Below are positions 1-7,457 of a stretch of DNA of 8,999 nucleotides, one piece after another. Location of the stretch: the NCBI GenBank assembly GCA_016926765.1, contig JAFGNY010000108.1, positions 1 to 8,999 on the forward strand, in the 5' to 3' direction. The notes beneath the pieces were generated by a model. That model saw nothing but the letters and a program-made list of their open reading frames with translations, was not told the origin of the DNA and ran no database searches. Source of the DNA: Bacteroidales bacterium (GTDB lineage: Bacteria; Bacteroidota; Bacteroidia; Bacteroidales; FEN-979). Every line of letters starts with the position of its first letter. Positions within the stretch are counted from its first letter, which is position 1. Both the position numbers and the translations under genes were made by a program.

Positions 1-1328
1 ATGATAGAGTTCTTGCGTGTAGGATCATCCATGTGACGCGCCCATTGCCCTATACAGGGCCCGCATGCATTGGCCATCACCACGCCTCTAATCTCGTTGA
101 AGATATCCAGGAGCCCGTCGCGTTCGGCTGTGTACCTGATCTGCTCCGATCCGGGGGTGATCACATATTCCGATTTCACTTCCAGGTTCTTTTTTCCGGC
201 TTGTTTAGCAACGGATGCAGCCCGTGTAAGGTCTTCGTAAGAGGAGTTGGTACAGGAACCGATCAGGCCGACATCCAGTTTTTCGGGATAGTCATTCTCT
301 TTCAGGAAAGCGCCAAGTTCCGAAATGGGGTGCGCCATATCGGGCGAGAAGGGTCCGTTGACATAAGGTTCAAGGGTGGAGAGATCCATTTTGATATACT
401 GGTCGTAGTAGGCTTCAGGATTCTTTGTCACTTCCGGGTCAGGACAAAGCAGGGGAGCGTGAGCGTCGGCCAGGGTCGCAATCTCCGGCCGGCCTGTTGC
501 ATCCAGGAACTCTTTCATCTTGGTGTCATAAGCGAAGAGGGAGCAGGTAGCCCCGATCTCGGCGCCCATGTTGCAGATAGTCCCTTTTCCGGTACATGAC
601 ATACTGCGGGCGCCTTCCCCGAAGTACTCGACAATGAATCCTGTACCGCCTTTGACGGTCAGGATGCCGGCCAGTTTCAGGATCACATCCTTCGCACTGG
701 TCCATCCATTCAGTCTGCCGGTGAGTTCAACACCCAGCACTCTGGGCATTTTCAATTCCAACGGCATCCCCGACATCACATCCACGGCATCTGCACCGCC
801 TACTCCGATAGCGATCATCCCTAATCCCCCCGCATTGGGAGTATGGGAATCGGTACCAATCATCATCCCGCCCGGGAAAGCGTAGTTTTCGAAGATTACC
901 TGGTGGATGATGCCGGCGCCAGGCTTCCAGAACCCGATGCCGTACTTCGCGGAAACCGTTTGCAGAAAGTCATAAACCTCCTTGTTGGTAACCAGCGCCT
1001 GAGGAAGGTCGTTGGAAACCCCCTCCTTGGCCTGGATCAGGTGATCGCAGTGGACGGTGGCCGGTACGGCGCTCGTTTTTCGTCCGGCGGTCATGAACTG
1101 CAGCAGCGCCATCTGGGCGGTAGCATCCTGCATGGCAACCCGGTCGGGCCGAAAGTTTACATAATCACTCCCCTTTTTGTAGGGCGATGCCGGTACCGGA
1201 TCAAACAAATGACCATATAGGACCTTTTCTGTCAGTGTCAGGGAACGGCCCAATAAATTTCTTGCAGAATCCACACCGGAAGTAAGTTTCTGGTAGGTTT
1301 CGCGGATTAAATTCAAATCAATCATCAT
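1..1328 (-). CDS. acn: Aconitate hydratase, mitochondrial-type (partial, N-terminal 442 residues)
   Basis: Cytoplasmic [4Fe-4S] enzyme that isomerises citrate to isocitrate in the TCA cycle. The minus-strand translation begins MMIDLNLIRETYQKL and matches the mitochondrial-type aconitase family along its whole visible length. Visible are PDRVAMQDATAQMALLQF near the start, the substrate-site motif VHCDHLI, the motif IGTDSHTPNAGGLG, and the three cluster-binding cysteines: C359 in GSCTNSS, and C422 and C425 in ACGPCIGQW. This spacing is the same as in mitochondrial aconitase (C358, C421, C424 of the mature protein). The family is usually about 750 residues, so the last roughly 310 residues, including the swivelling C-terminal domain, lie beyond the left edge. 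Two adjacent ATG codons (1328 and 1325) could serve as start; a purine stretch (aagaag) abuts them, and either gives nearly the same protein. The gene is divergent from the large acyl-CoA synthetase fusion. No frameshift is seen. The identification is firm. Confidence 0.96.
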   Translation of the reverse strand, partial: MMIDLNLIRETYQKLTSGVDSARNLLGRSLTLTEKVLYGHLFDPVPASPYKKGSDYVNFRPDRVAMQDATAQMALLQFMTAGRKTSAVPATVHCDHLIQAKEGVSNDLPQALVTNKEVYDFLQTVSAKYGIGFWKPGAGIIHQVIFENYAFPGGMMIGTDSHTPNAGGLGMIAIGVGGADAVDVMSGMPLELKMPRVLGVELTGRLNGWTSAKDVILKLAGILTVKGGTGFIVEYFGEGARSMSCTGKGTICNMGAEIGATCSLFAYDTKMKEFLDATGRPEIATLADAHAPLLCPDPEVTKNPEAYYDQYIKMDLSTLEPYVNGPFSPDMAHPISELGAFLKENDYPEKLDVGLIGSCTNSSYEDLTRAASVAKQAGKKNLEVKSEYVITPGSEQIRYTAERDGLLDIFNEIRGVVMANACGPCIGQWARHMDDPTRKNSI

Positions 1329-1356
1329 CTTCTTAAATGAATTATTTATTTGAGAA

Positions 1357-1364
1357 CAAATTTA
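1357..1364 (-). promoter_or_regulatory. Candidate Bacteroidetes-type -7 box for acn
   Basis: Read on the minus strand this is TAAATTTG, an exact match to the TAnnTTTG -7 element of Bacteroidetes sigma-A promoters. It would place the transcript start roughly 20-25 bases before the aconitase ATG at 1328. I find no good TTTG -33 element at the expected distance upstream; the region there is simply AT-rich. It overlaps the upstream part of the divergent promoter for the 1421 gene. Confidence 0.45.
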
Positions 1365-1391
1365 TGAAGATAAATATAATAAATACTTTTG
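1361..1391 (+). promoter_or_regulatory. Candidate Bacteroidetes-type promoter for the acyl-CoA synthetase/GNAT gene
   Basis: TACTTTTG at 1384-1391 is an exact match to the TAnnTTTG -7 box. A TTTA at 1361-1364, 19 bases upstream of it, is an imperfect version of the TTTG -33 element. Transcription would begin around 1395-1400, just before the purine-rich AGGGGAGAAAG and the ATG at 1421. This also argues against the longer in-frame start at 1337, which would lie upstream of the transcript. The -33 half overlaps the divergent acn -7 box. Confidence 0.5.
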
Positions 1392-1408
1392 CACCGGAGA
1401 AAAAATGC

Positions 1409-1420
1409 AAGGGGAGAAAG
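1409..1420 (+). promoter_or_regulatory. Purine-rich ribosome-binding region deciding the 1421 start
   Basis: The bases AAGGGGAGAAAG lie directly before ATG 1421. This is the only Shine-Dalgarno-like stretch near either candidate start; the in-frame ATG at 1337 is preceded by tcatcttcttaa, which has none. Together with the downstream promoter this favours 1421. Confidence 0.5.
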
Positions 1421-4400
1421 ATGTCAGAAAGTAACTCCAGACGATTCCCGTTGAAAAATACACGTAAGAATTTGTTTTATCCCGAAAAAGAGGCAATCGG
1501 GCTGCTGCAAGAGACCGAACTGGTGGTGGCTTCCGGAGATCTGCATCGGTTTTCACGGGAGGAATGGCTGGATTTTATCGATAACACACGACAAGCCGCC
1601 TTTCTTAAAGCCCTGGGATCCACGGAGATGAGGATTCGGTGGGCTGAACTGATCTTCAGGATCATCCAACAAACCCATTATTCCTTCAGGGATATGTTCC
1701 AACAACGGGTCGCAAAGCATCCCGATCGTGTGCTGTTTTGCGACCTGTCACATTCGGGGAAGGTGGAATGGACCTATTCCCAGATCTTTATGTACCTCCG
1801 TGAGATAGGCGCCCTCTTTTATAAACTGACTGAAATACCGCGGGTTGCCCTCTATACTGAAAATTGCCTGGAGGGAGCTGCTGTGGACCTTGCCTCTCTT
1901 TCATACGACATTTTCGTCACGCCGCTGAGTCCTTATTTCAGGGAGGAGACACTCCTTCCCATCTTCAACCGGTTACAGATCAACCTGGTCGTTACCGATA
2001 CGGCCCCCAGGCTTTCACAACTGCAGTCCCTGGCAAAAAAGGTGGCTCTCCCCTTCAGGGTGTTCACGCTTCAGCCTGGGATTGGACAACCGCCGGAGGT
2101 ATGGTACCTCCCGGAAGCCTGCAAAAATCTCACCCTCAAAGAGATCTCCGATCTTCTCGACAGGCGGGAGCCACTGCCTGTTAACACGGTGAATACCACG
2201 ATGTTCACTTCGGGAAGCACCGGCGAGCCGAAAGGGGTCTCCTTTTCCAACTACAACCTGGTTTGCAAACGGTTTGCAAGGGCTGCCGCACTCCCAGAAG
2301 TAGGGGAGCAAACCTTTCTCAGCTACCTTCCCCTCTACCACACGTTTGGGCGATACCTGGAGATGATGGGCGCTATTTTCTGGAGCGGGACCTATATCTT
2401 TGCCGGGAACACCTCCCCCGAAACCCTCTTTTCCCTCTTTCCGAAAACCAGACCTACGGGGTTTATCTCCATACCACTGCGCTGGCAGGAGTTGTATGAC
2501 CTCTGTCTGGAGAACACCGGCGCTCTGGAAGACCCCTTGCTTCAGGCAAAGGCGGTAAGAACGGTGGTGGGGGACCGGCTGCAGTGGGGACTTTCAGCAG
2601 CAGGGTATCTCGACCCCAGGGTGTTCCGTTATTTCAACCAACAGGGGATTCACCTTTGCAGCGGGTTCGGGATGACGGAAGCTACCGGGGGGATCACCAT
2701 GACGGAACCAGGGAATTATAAAGACGGAACGGTCGGGCTCTCCTTGCCTGGTATCTATCCCCGCCTGACAGCCGAAGGGGAAATGGAGCTTCGCGGCCAT
2801 TATGTCGCACGGTACCTCGATGATGCCGGGCCGGGAGATACAATCCCGTTTCCCTTATCCGACACCCTGGATAAGTGGCTTTCAACAGGGGATGTCTTCA
2901 AACGGACAAAAGACGGGCACTTCCAGATTGTCGACCGGGTTAAAGATATCTATAAAAACAACCGGGGTCAGACAATCGCCCCGCAGGTAATCGAAAAGAA
3001 ATTCTTCAGGGTTCCGGGATTCCTATCCTGCTTCCTTGCCGGAGATCAGCGGCCCTATAATGTTTTGCTGATCGTCCCCGACAAGAAGGATCCTATCTTC
3101 CGGTCGCTGAAAGGGGAAAAGATCATAGAATATTACCACCAGGTGATCACTGCAGCAAATGCCGACGTGGCACCCTATGAACGGGTAGTCAACTTCACGG
3201 TCCTTGCCCGCGATTTCTCTGCAGCCAAAGGAGAACTGACACCCAAAGGATCGTTCAACCGGAAAACGATCGAACGCAATTTCAGGAAGAAAATCGAACA
3301 GCTTTACACCAGTAACTTTACGGCGATAGAGGCTCCCGGAGTGACGGTACAGATCCCTAAATGGCTTTACCGCGATCTGGGGATCCTGGACAGTGATATC
3401 CTTTTACAGAATGGGAAACTCATCAATAGCCAGAATAACACCCGGCTGACATTCAAGTGGATCAGAGAGGGACGTCTCCGCATCGGAGACCTCATCTATG
3501 CCATCGAAGAGAGGGTGATCGACCTGGGGATCTTCACCCGGCAACCTGCGTTATGGATCGGGAATGCCGAACTGGTCCGCTTTTTTCCTGTCAGGGAAGG
3601 ATGGGATATCCCGGTGAAGAAGATCGCGGGAACCATCTGTATCGCCCGGTTTAACTGTCGTACAGAGAAATGTTATCCCGAACTGACCGGGGTAACTGAT
3701 CTGCAATTGATCCGGATCAACAGGTTACTTTTTATAGCCATTTTTGGTGCGTTACCTCAGGCGTTAGAAGCAATTACTGAATTGGGGGAGCTCTTTCCTG
3801 CCCTGGAGCCAGGAGTATCGGATGTGGTCAGGCACCGGATGGAGGCACTTGGATATCATCCTGCCGAGGAGGTCAGAACGCTTGCATACAGGATCATCCT
3901 GCTGAAGGCTCCCCGGCCCGAGCAGATTCCCTACATGCCGGCGTTTATTGAATCGGGACGCTCTTTTCTCAATAATGAATCGATCTCCGAGATCGCCAAC
4001 AGCAACTTCGGGAAACATCGTCTGGATGCATTGAAACAGCGGCTCTCCTATTACAGGAACCAATTGACCTGGCCGGCTGACCGAAAAAACAGAAAGCAGT
4101 TCGCCGATGTCCTCTCCCTGCTCTTCCGGTTTGCCATGAATCACCTGGAGTTTTACGGGCCTGTCAGAGCGGAACTTTCCCGTTGGGCCTTGCACCGACA
4201 GGATCCATGGTTGTCGAAAAGGGCCGGGGAACTCTTTATGCAACTGGCAGGCATCTTTGAACAGGAAATGGCAAGACTGGCAAAGTCCTTCCCCATGAGC
4301 TTCTGGAAATCGCATGTGACGTTTGAACATGGCATCTCTGAACCTGAAAAAGAACGGATTCTGAAATTGTTTCAAACGACTACTTTCCTGGAAGAGAGTA

Positions 4401-6022
4401 TCCTGCTTACCTCAAACGGCCAGCAGTTTCATCCGGAAGATGTGCCTGAAAACGGGATCTGGGTTTTACGGATGCTGGCATTCAAGGGATTTCATCACTA
4501 CCGGGTGAGTATCACTACAGGGAGTGAACACCACTTTGACCTCCACGCAGTATTAAGTGATAACCCCGGTTTCAAACCCGACCCCGACCTTTTCTACTGG
4601 CTGGCTTCCCTGGCAGGTCATCCTTTCGGCCCCACGGTGGCTCCTATCCTTGGAAGCAATAAACCTGGTCATGGGGCCCTGAGTACACAATATATCGGGG
4701 GACTGACCGCCTGGGAAAAGATCAGAACCCTTTCTGAGATCCATCAATCGGCCGGAAAGGTCCATGAGAATTCCTGGCGGAAACTATTCGTCAGGGCATT
4801 TACGGTATTTTTCAGAGCCTGGGAGTATAGCGGTTACCAGATCATTCCAGGAGCAATCTCTCCTGCCAATGTGGTGGTCCCTGAAATGGATTTCCGGGAA
4901 ACTGCCGTCATCCTTTCCCTTACCGGGTGGTCGCCCTACAAAGGCCCTCTCTCCCTGGTAGAACCGATGATCAGGGATTTCTATCAAAAAACCGCCGCGC
5001 TTTATCCCTGGAGCCGGAAACAACTGGATATCAGGTGGATCTTCGATGCCTGTATAGAAGCGCTGGGGAAAGAAGAGACACAACGGTTTCTGGAAACGAT
5101 GGCAGCAGAACTTACTCAACACGATATCCGCTGTGTCGACGGTTCAGGGTTCCTGCAGCATCTGAAAGATTATCTCCGTGAGGACTTTCCATCCCTTTAC
5201 CTGCCACTTTCATTATCCTGCGCTGTTGAACAGTATCACGAATGGATCCGGATGAACCCACTAACCACCTCCCAGGCCAGGGAACAGACCATCAGGGAAC
5301 TACTCGAGATCTACCGGTTGCTTCCTTATCCCGACGTGGTAAGGTTTGCGCTGTACCGGCAAACCTACTTTGCCGGTAAACCCGTGGAAATTACATCAGC
5401 CTTCGATACCCTGATCGTTCGCCTGCAGAATAACGCGAACCTGATGCCGGTTCAGCTGGTGGAACTTTCGGAGTTGCAGTCGGTGATCACCGATCCTGAA
5501 GAAAAGCAACTCTTCAGCCGTATCGTATTTCCCCGGTTGCAACCAAAACAACGTGTGGATTTCCTGAAGCGGAATGAAGAACAGACCAGCCCGGTGATGG
5601 TTCAGTTCAACCTGAAAGATCATACAGGGCGTCCCTACCTTTTTCATGAACCGGTTGAGCCGCGGGAAGTTGGGCAACTTTACCATCTTTTCTTCCGGGA
5701 GCATTATCCAAGGGAACCGATGGAGAATGACCGGATGGCCGTAGTGACAGAGCCTGACGGTCAGGTGGTTGGAGGAGCAACATGGCGATTTTTGGATGAA
5801 AAAAATGTGCTGTTAGACGGAATTGTTGTAACTTCCGCCCTTCAGGGACGAGGATTGGGATCTGCCATCATGGAAACGTTCTTCAGTTATATAGCAGCAC
5901 AGGGAATCGAAATCGTAAAAGCACATTTTCTTTTCGGCAGCTATTCCCTGAAACACTATTTTGAAGTCGATCCGCAATGGGGAGCGCTGATAAAACAATT
6001 ACGAAGGACGAATGACCAATGA
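1421..6022 (+). CDS. Acyl-CoA synthetase (AMP-forming)-like / unknown central region / GNAT acyltransferase fusion, 1533 aa
   Basis: A very large multidomain protein with no signal peptide or clear membrane segment, so probably cytoplasmic. Residues about 1-87 form a charged, probably helical extension. Residues about 88-620 form an adenylate-forming (ANL) domain closest in look to long-chain acyl-CoA synthetases: P-loop motif TSGSTGEPKG (263-272), GFGMTEATGG (415-424), LSTGD with D491, hinge arginine in VDRVKD (R506), and a C-terminal lysine motif ELTPKGSFNRK (605-615, candidate catalytic K609 or K615). Such domains adenylate a carboxylate and usually pass it to CoA. Residues about 630-1400 are unrecognised and mostly helical-looking; about 1000-1250 resemble a degenerate kinase fold. 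Residues about 1408-1533 form a GNAT domain with the acetyl-CoA-binding motif QGRGLG (1475-1480). I chose ATG 1421 over the in-frame ATG at 1337 because of the purine-rich site just before it and the promoter between the two. The last codons (LRRTNDQ) fall within a heptamer repeat. Domain calls at both ends are firm; substrate and overall role are unknown. Confidence 0.9.
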   Translation: MSESNSRRFPLKNTRKNLFYPEKEAIGLLQETELVVASGDLHRFSREEWLDFIDNTRQAAFLKALGSTEMRIRWAELIFRIIQQTHYSFRDMFQQRVAKHPDRVLFCDLSHSGKVEWTYSQIFMYLREIGALFYKLTEIPRVALYTENCLEGAAVDLASLSYDIFVTPLSPYFREETLLPIFNRLQINLVVTDTAPRLSQLQSLAKKVALPFRVFTLQPGIGQPPEVWYLPEACKNLTLKEISDLLDRREPLPVNTVNTTMFTSGSTGEPKGVSFSNYNLVCKRFARAAALPEVGEQTFLSYLPLYHTFGRYLEMMGAIFWSGTYIFAGNTSPETLFSLFPKTRPTGFISIPLRWQELYDLCLENTGALEDPLLQAKAVRTVVGDRLQWGLSAAGYLDPRVFRYFNQQGIHLCSGFGMTEATGGITMTEPGNYKDGTVGLSLPGIYPRLTAEGEMELRGHYVARYLDDAGPGDTIPFPLSDTLDKWLSTGDVFKRTKDGHFQIVDRVKDIYKNNRGQTIAPQVIEKKFFRVPGFLSCFLAGDQRPYNVLLIVPDKKDPIFRSLKGEKIIEYYHQVITAANADVAPYERVVNFTVLARDFSAAKGELTPKGSFNRKTIERNFRKKIEQLYTSNFTAIEAPGVTVQIPKWLYRDLGILDSDILLQNGKLINSQNNTRLTFKWIREGRLRIGDLIYAIEERVIDLGIFTRQPALWIGNAELVRFFPVREGWDIPVKKIAGTICIARFNCRTEKCYPELTGVTDLQLIRINRLLFIAIFGALPQALEAITELGELFPALEPGVSDVVRHRMEALGYHPAEEVRTLAYRIILLKAPRPEQIPYMPAFIESGRSFLNNESISEIANSNFGKHRLDALKQRLSYYRNQLTWPADRKNRKQFADVLSLLFRFAMNHLEFYGPVRAELSRWALHRQDPWLSKRAGELFMQLAGIFEQEMARLAKSFPMSFWKSHVTFEHGISEPEKERILKLFQTTTFLEESILLTSNGQQFHPEDVPENGIWVLRMLAFKGFHHYRVSITTGSEHHFDLHAVLSDNPGFKPDPDLFYWLASLAGHPFGPTVAPILGSNKPGHGALSTQYIGGLTAWEKIRTLSEIHQSAGKVHENSWRKLFVRAFTVFFRAWEYSGYQIIPGAISPANVVVPEMDFRETAVILSLTGWSPYKGPLSLVEPMIRDFYQKTAALYPWSRKQLDIRWIFDACIEALGKEETQRFLETMAAELTQHDIRCVDGSGFLQHLKDYLREDFPSLYLPLSLSCAVEQYHEWIRMNPLTTSQAREQTIRELLEIYRLLPYPDVVRFALYRQTYFAGKPVEITSAFDTLIVRLQNNANLMPVQLVELSELQSVITDPEEKQLFSRIVFPRLQPKQRVDFLKRNEEQTSPVMVQFNLKDHTGRPYLFHEPVEPREVGQLYHLFFREHYPREPMENDRMAVVTEPDGQVVGGATWRFLDEKNVLLDGIVVTSALQGRGLGSAIMETFFSYIAAQGIEIVKAHFLFGSYSLKHYFEVDPQWGALIKQLRRTNDQ

Positions 6023-6042
6023 CAAATGAGGAAGGACGAATT
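6001..6042 (+). repeat. Imperfect tandem heptamer repeat (six units), overlapping a stop codon
   Basis: Six consecutive seven-base units can be read: acgaagg, acgaatg, accaatg, acaaatg, aggaagg, acgaatt. Units share the frame Ac(g/a)aa(t/g)g with one or two substitutions each. The first three units encode the last residues of the large fusion protein (RRTNDQ), and its TGA stop at 6020-6022 spans the boundary of units three and four. From general memory, repeats of the TGACGAA/TGACAAA kind are common between genes in Bacteroidetes genomes; I cannot search to confirm this. Confidence 0.7.
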
Positions 6043-6095
6043 TTTCAATCAGCAAAAGCGAACAGCAAAAAATAAATAACCTAAATGCATAGATC
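6023..6095 (+). other. Short A-rich gap between the fusion gene and icd
   Basis: The gap holds the end of the heptamer repeat, then an A-rich stretch with CAGCAAAA twice (6050-6057 and 6063-6070, 13 bases apart). I find no TAnnTTTG box, no hairpin terminator and no Shine-Dalgarno sequence before the icd ATG. The simplest reading is that icd is transcribed together with the upstream fusion gene, though a promoter of a different type cannot be excluded. Confidence 0.4.
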
Positions 6096-7361
6096 ATGAC
6101 TGGAGAGAAAATTACCATCAAAGACGGAAAATTAACTGTCCCGGATCATCCTATGATCCCTTTTATCGAAGGCGACGGGACTGGCCCGGATATCTGGAAT
6201 GCCAGCGTACGCGTGTTTGACGCGGCTGTTGAGAAAGCATACGGAGAAAAACGGAAAATCCTCTGGAGGGAGGTGTTCGCCGGACAAAAAGCCTTCGATC
6301 AAACCGGCGAATGGCTTCCGCAGGAGACCCTCGATGTGATCAACGAATACCTCGTTGCCATCAAGGGACCGCTCACCACGCCTGTTGGCGGAGGGATCCG
6401 CTCGCTCAACGTGGCCCTTCGGCAAATCCTTGATTTGTATACCTGTCTCCGTCCTGTGAAATACTTCAAGGGAGTTCCCTCTCCCGTAAAAAAACCTGAG
6501 TTGACCAACATGGTGATCTTCAGGGAGAATTCTGAAGACATCTACGCAGGCATCGAATGGATCGCAGGCAGCCCGGAGGTAAAAAAGGTGATCGATTTCC
6601 TCATCAACGGAATGGGGGTGAAAAAAATCCGCTTTCCCAAAAGCTCCTCTATCGGGATCAAGCCAGTGTCGAAAGAGGGAACCGAACGCCTGGTCAGAGC
6701 CGCCATTGAATATGCCCTCACACATGGGAAGTCCTCTGTGACTATCGTTCACAAAGGGAACATCATGAAGTTCACCGAAGGACAGTTCAAGCAGTGGGGA
6801 TATGACCTTGCAGAACGCGAATTCGGCGGTGACGTCTTCACATGGCAACAGTACGACAAGATCAAGGCTGAGAAGGGAGAAGAGATGGCTAATAAAGCGC
6901 AGGAAGAAGCCATCGCTGCCGGTAAACTGATCATTAAGGATGTGATCGCAGATGCCTTTCTGCAGCAGATCCTGACCCGTCCGGCTGAATATTCGGTAAT
7001 CGCCACCCTCAACCTCAACGGCGATTATATCTCCGATGCCCTGGCCGCAATCGTCGGTGGTATCGGCATCGCCCCCGGAGCCAACATCAACTACGTGACC
7101 GGCCATGCGGTGTTTGAGGCCACGCATGGAACAGCGCCCAAATACGCCGGCAAAGACCAGGTAAACCCCGGTTCCGTCATCCTTTCGGGCGTGCTGATGC
7201 TGGAGTACATGGGCTGGCAGGAAGCCGCCAACCTGATCGTGAAAGGGCTGGAAGGCGCTATCACCAACAAACGCGTTACCTACGATTTTCACCGTCTGAT
7301 GGAGGGTGCCACCAAACTGAAATGTTCGGAATTTGGGGAGGAGATTATCGCCAACATGTAA
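6096..7361 (+). CDS. icd: NADP-dependent isocitrate dehydrogenase (Bacillus subtilis-type)
   Basis: Homodimeric cytoplasmic enzyme that oxidatively decarboxylates isocitrate to 2-oxoglutarate, making NADPH. At 421 residues it is full length. Isocitrate-binding residues are in GGGIRSLNVALRQ (S103, N105, R109), followed by R119 in CLRPVKYF; catalytic Y150 in EDIYAGIEW and K220 in VHKGNIMKF are present, with offset ten from E. coli S113/Y160/K230. The NADP-choosing residues of E. coli (K344, Y345, V351, Y391, R395) have counterparts K349, Y350, V356, Y396 and R400, so NADP rather than NAD specificity is expected. Between about 248 and 277 it has the longer FTWQQYDKI...NKAQEEA...AAGK segment known from the B. 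subtilis enzyme, absent from E. coli Icd. S103 corresponds to the serine phosphorylated in E. coli. It supplies the step after aconitase. The ATG lacks a Shine-Dalgarno sequence but gives the expected N-terminus. Confidence 0.97.
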   Translation: MTGEKITIKDGKLTVPDHPMIPFIEGDGTGPDIWNASVRVFDAAVEKAYGEKRKILWREVFAGQKAFDQTGEWLPQETLDVINEYLVAIKGPLTTPVGGGIRSLNVALRQILDLYTCLRPVKYFKGVPSPVKKPELTNMVIFRENSEDIYAGIEWIAGSPEVKKVIDFLINGMGVKKIRFPKSSSIGIKPVSKEGTERLVRAAIEYALTHGKSSVTIVHKGNIMKFTEGQFKQWGYDLAEREFGGDVFTWQQYDKIKAEKGEEMANKAQEEAIAAGKLIIKDVIADAFLQQILTRPAEYSVIATLNLNGDYISDALAAIVGGIGIAPGANINYVTGHAVFEATHGTAPKYAGKDQVNPGSVILSGVLMLEYMGWQEAANLIVKGLEGAITNKRVTYDFHRLMEGATKLKCSEFGEEIIANM

Positions 7362-7403
7362 AACCACTACTTATAATTTCATTAAAAAGAGAAAAACAGT
7401 TGG

Positions 7404-7430
7404 TTTGTCTCATTATATGCTCTACCTTTA
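7404..7430 (+). promoter_or_regulatory. Possible weak promoter for the C45 lipoprotein operon
   Basis: TTTG at 7404-7407 and TACCTTTA at 7423-7430 resemble the Bacteroidetes -33 and -7 elements. The -7 box has one mismatch (final A for G) and the 15-base spacing is shorter than usual, so this is only a candidate. It lies in the 119-bp gap after icd, where a new transcription unit of unrelated function would be expected to need its own promoter. Confidence 0.3.
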
Positions 7431-7445
7431 CCTGAGAGTCTCCGG
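7431..7445. repeat. Imperfect palindrome CCTGAGAGTCTCCGG
   Basis: The arms GAGA and TCTC around a central G are flanked by one mismatch (T/C) and then two further pairs (CC/GG). It lies immediately after the possible -7 box, where a transcript would start. It could be a chance palindrome, a repressor site or the base of a short 5' UTR hairpin. Confidence 0.35.
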
Positions 7446-7457
7446 GTTGGCACGTTT

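Noticed and set aside
33..1220. Three plus-strand open frames (33-599, 568-885, 843-1220)
   Set aside because: All lie antisense to the conserved aconitase coding sequence, overlap one another and encode nothing recognisable.
1337..1420. 28-residue N-terminal extension of the fusion protein from ATG 1337
   Set aside because: The candidate promoter at 1361-1391 lies within this segment and there is no ribosome-binding site before 1337, whereas a purine-rich stretch sits before 1421.
3764..4375. 203-residue minus-strand open frame inside the fusion gene
   Set aside because: It is antisense to the continuous 1533-residue frame and has no recognisable motif or start signal.
6132..7367. 411-residue open frame antisense to icd
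   Set aside because: It mirrors a highly conserved, fully intact isocitrate dehydrogenase. Its translation shows no recognisable family and its low-complexity pattern is expected from reading GC-biased codons backwards.
7362..7400. Terminator after icd
   Set aside because: The sequence is AT-rich but shows no GC-rich hairpin followed by a T-run.
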